From positions 1 to 49,658 of IMG/VR virus record IMGVR_UViG_3300022169_000004: a stretch of 49,658 nt of DNA. The stretch is one strand, 5' to 3'. A program made the position numbers and the translations under genes. Numbering within the stretch: the first letter of the stretch is position 1; every line of letters begins with the position of its first letter. Below are positions 47,302 to 49,658 of this stretch, piece after piece. Below the pieces are notes generated by a model. That model did no database searches. It had not been told where the DNA came from and saw only the letters and a list, made by a program, of their open reading frames with translations. This DNA is from a virus.

Positions 47302-49658
47302 TTATATTTTACCAACAATTATCCAGTTGTCTACTGTTATTTGTTTCAATGTTGCCCCACCCCATTGCGCTGTAATTGCGATTGTTGCAATTCCCCCATT
47401 TAAATTAACACCTGTTCCTGGGGCTACCGTTACCTGACCACCTCCCGCTTGAATCATATCAATCTCTGTGCCTACAGGAAATGCTTGGGTTGAATTTGGA
47501 GGAATATTTACAGCTACTGCAGCTACATTATCAGAGTATATAAAAGTACCCTCGTGTGTACCTAGTGTTAAGTCTATATTTGTGGTTGTGTCAGTAACTA
47601 TTGGTCTTTTACCTGTTATATCTTGGTTGCCAGTTATAGCACCTGTCATTGCCCCACCCGCTTTTGGTAATGCAGCATCGGCTGTTAATCCTTGAGCTGC
47701 AGTAGCATAATCGGTGGTAGCAAAAGCTTTTACATCCGCAAGGTTAGTTACTTCAGAATCCATCAATGCACCCGCGGCAGTAACGTTTGTTGCGTCTGTT
47801 ACATCCGCTAAAGCCTCTATACCGTCTAGCTTTGTTTTATCACCGTTAACAAACGCACCTTCGCTTGGTGGTTGTTGTGCTGTTGCGCCTAAAGCTGCCC
47901 CTGCTGTTACTGTGGCTACCGCAACTGAATTAATAGTGCCTACCGTTGTTGCGCCTGTGTTGCTAATTGTAACGTCACCTGACATTGCAACAGATACCGA
48001 TTGATTTGATGAATTACCCAAAAACATCTTTGCAGAGTCAAGGTTTGGTGTTGCATTCGTTCTACCAGCACCGCCTACTTTGATAGTCATATTGGATGTT
48101 GGAGTGGCCCTTTCTATCTTACCGATGTTTTGTATCAAGTTAGCCTCTCCTGATGGAGGAACATTTGTTAGTTTTCCAGCTTCAGTAGATGAAACATAAA
48201 CTGTATCGCCTACAGAAAAAATAATACTGGTTTCGCCAAAGTCAGTAACATCTAATCCTTTGACACTTCCAAAAGTAGCAACCTCACCTGTGTTATTCTC
48301 TGCAATATCAGCTAAAGCTATCCCAAAAGCTGGCATTGTAGCCGATGAATTTGATTGTGCTAATTGAATCTCTGGTGTGTTGCCTGATATACCTGAGATA
48401 TAAACAACCTCTCCTTTATCAATTGCGCTACCTATTGCTTTTGCATCAAATCTAACCGCACCATTCAAGTCACCGATAAAGTCAGGTGCTGTTATGGCTC
48501 CAGCGTCGTCTATTGTAGCAGAGGAGTTTTGTAGTAGCTTACCTGTGGTTGTGTCAAATCTAGCAATCGCGTTATCTGTTGCCGAAGATGGGCCTACTAC
48601 ATCACCACTGCCTCCGCCACCACTTACTGTAGCGAATGATAACTCCCCTGCTCCGTTGGTCTGAAGCACTTGTCCTCCTGTTCCATCTGTTTGTGGGTAC
48701 TTAATGCCATCAATAGTAACATTACTTGTAATAACATTACCTGGCCCACTCGGTGTTATTGAAATGTCTCCACCACCTGATGACACAATACTGTTACCAT
48801 TGACATCTAGGTCTCCACCAAGTATTGGTGCGGCATCACCGCCAACACTACTTAACTTATTGTTAAATGTGTTCCAGTTAGTTGAGCTTAGATAACCGTC
48901 TACTGATGTAGTTGCCGCAGCCATTGATATAGCAGGTGTTGTTCCACCTGAAGAAACTACTGGAGTTGTTCCCGTAACACTTGTTACTCCACCACCTACT
49001 GTAGTAAATGATAACTGCCCAGCACCATTTGTTTTTAGTACTTGGTCTATTGTCCCATCTACTTTTGGGTAGCTGATGCCATCTAATACAACATTACCCG
49101 AAGCATCAGGTGTTATTGAAATATTTCCACCTGATGACACAATACTGTTATTATTGACATCTAAATCACCACTAAGCGTAGGTACAGGGTCACCCGAAAC
49201 ACTAGTTAATTTGTTGTTGAACGTGGTCCAATCAGTAGAAGTTAAATACCCATTAACCGATGTAGTTGCCGCGGCCATTGATATATCTGGCGTTGTTCCG
49301 CCTGAAGAAACTACAGGGGCTGTTCCTGTAACACTTGTTACGCCAGAAGTTGTAACGTAGCCTTGTGTGGAATGATCTCCCCAACTATAAGCAGTGTTCC
49401 AGTTTGTTGAATTATCTGTTAGTATACTATAAGTGCCGCTACTAGCACCTCTAAGCATAATTCCTTGTGATGTAAAATCACCATCAACAACAACGTCAGC
49501 ATGAGACGTTTCACTCGTAATATATCCTTGAGTAGAATGATCACCCCAGCCATAAGCTGTATCCCATTGACCAACTTTAGCGTCGGTAATGGTATTAGCT
49601 CCCATGTCAATTATTTGACTATTAGCATCTAATGTACCACCCAGCTGGGGAGTAAGGT
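47302..49658 (-). CDS. Tail fibre protein, 5'-truncated by the window
   Basis: At least 785 codons: 767 aa from the ATG at 49605 plus 17 whole open codons to the edge (they read LTPQLGGTLDANSQIID), so the true start is outside. Two WGDHSTQGY repeats, then two ~120-residue repeats (TSVTGT..PVVSSGGTTP, NNSIVSSGG, NGAGxLSF). The middle has IAENNTGEVATFGSVKG, a common marine fibre domain. The C-terminus is a beta-rich region with GTFIYSDN and VNIPPNS. It is likely a trimeric beta-structure fibre with variable repeats. Confidence 0.75.
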   Translation of the reverse strand, partial: LTPQLGGTLDANSQIIDMGANTITDAKVGQWDTAYGWGDHSTQGYITSETSHADVVVDGDFTSQGIMLRGASSGTYSILTDNSTNWNTAYSWGDHSTQGYVTTSGVTSVTGTAPVVSSGGTTPDISMAAATTSVNGYLTSTDWTTFNNKLTSVSGDPVPTLSGDLDVNNNSIVSSGGNISITPDASGNVVLDGISYPKVDGTIDQVLKTNGAGQLSFTTVGGGVTSVTGTTPVVSSGGTTPAISMAAATTSVDGYLSSTNWNTFNNKLSSVGGDAAPILGGDLDVNGNSIVSSGGGDISITPSGPGNVITSNVTIDGIKYPQTDGTGGQVLQTNGAGELSFATVSGGGGSGDVVGPSSATDNAIARFDTTTGKLLQNSSATIDDAGAITAPDFIGDLNGAVRFDAKAIGSAIDKGEVVYISGISGNTPEIQLAQSNSSATMPAFGIALADIAENNTGEVATFGSVKGLDVTDFGETSIIFSVGDTVYVSSTEAGKLTNVPPSGEANLIQNIGKIERATPTSNMTIKVGGAGRTNATPNLDSAKMFLGNSSNQSVSVAMSGDVTISNTGATTVGTINSVAVATVTAGAALGATAQQPPSEGAFVNGDKTKLDGIEALADVTDATNVTAAGALMDSEVTNLADVKAFATTDYATAAQGLTADAALPKAGGAMTGAITGNQDITGKRPIVTDTTTNIDLTLGTHEGTFIYSDNVAAVAVNIPPNSTQAFPVGTEIDMIQAGGGQVTVAPGTGVNLNGGIATIAITAQWGGATLKQITVDNWIIVGKI
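48616..49344. repeat. Two diverged ~360-bp repeats in the tail fibre gene
   Basis: Copy A is 48991-49344 and copy B is 48616-48990, adjacent and in the same orientation. They encode TSVTGT, VSSGGTTP, SMAAATTSV, TFNNKL, GDLDVN, SIVSSGG, DG, QVLxTNGAGxLSF in the same order. A shorter repeat (WGDHSTQGY) occurs twice upstream of them. This suggests expansion by recombination between copies. Confidence 0.8.

Noticed and set aside
47468-49360. Several plus-strand ORFs opposite the tail fibre gene
   Set aside because: Complement of Thr/Gly/Val-rich repeat coding; no motif, no leader, and they follow the repeat pattern of the real gene.
1-49658. Prophage or integrative element
   Set aside because: No integrase, excisionase, attachment-site repeat or lysogeny repressor was recognised; the gene set is that of a lytic phage.

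Overview
The window looks like part of the genome of a lytic, short-tailed (podovirus-type) phage of a Bacteroidetes host, probably a marine flavobacterium. Evidence for the host: the DNA is AT-rich, start codons follow A-rich stretches rather than Shine-Dalgarno sites, and two sites match the Bacteroidetes -33/-7 promoter (TTTG or TTG, then TAnnTTTG). The terminase, portal, capsid and tail proteins look most like the crAss-like group and its marine relatives, judged by eye and without a database search. The sequence is not a closed genome. The right end cuts a tail-fibre gene whose reading frame runs off the edge, and joining the two ends does not supply a start for it.

Left arm, plus strand, 1-15224. 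Positions 1-5000 hold about 19 small, tightly packed early genes, many overlapping as TAATG, TGATG or ATGA. Among them are a free-standing DnaA domain IV-like protein and a 3D-domain (double-psi beta-barrel) protein. Four copies of a motif with fixed geometry (ACGA, nine bases, TATAATA) precede early genes and look like phage promoters. Next come an HTH protein, a sigma-70 family factor, and a replication and recombination set: ERF annealing protein, PD-(D/E)XK exonuclease, SSB-like protein, terminator, primase-helicase, endonuclease I-like resolvase. A nucleotide set follows: a ThyA-family enzyme with the dCMP-type Asp, two MazG-like proteins, and both class I ribonucleotide reductase subunits.

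Right arm, minus strand, 49658 down to 15221, holds the late genes. In transcription order these are tail fibre, lectin-like fibre protein, a Bacteroidetes-type promoter, small head genes, a GroES-like protein, possible TerS, TerL, portal, scaffold, major capsid protein, a terminator, neck and tail ring proteins, a stabilization protein split into two ORFs, a propeller-like tail protein, and a cupin protein. A T7-like ejection module (225, 474 and 2501 aa, the order of T7 gp14, gp15, gp16) comes next. Then come the lysis cassette (holin, M15 endolysin, unimolecular spanin) and six tiny Lys/Arg- and Cys-rich proteins.

The two arms converge at a shared palindromic TTAA stop at 15221-15224. A plausible programme is: early genes fire from the ACGA/TATAATA promoters, the phage sigma factor or host sigma-A drives replication genes, and the minus-strand late operon is read from about 46.2 kb leftwards. 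No tRNA, rRNA, CRISPR array, integrase or insertion sequence was seen.
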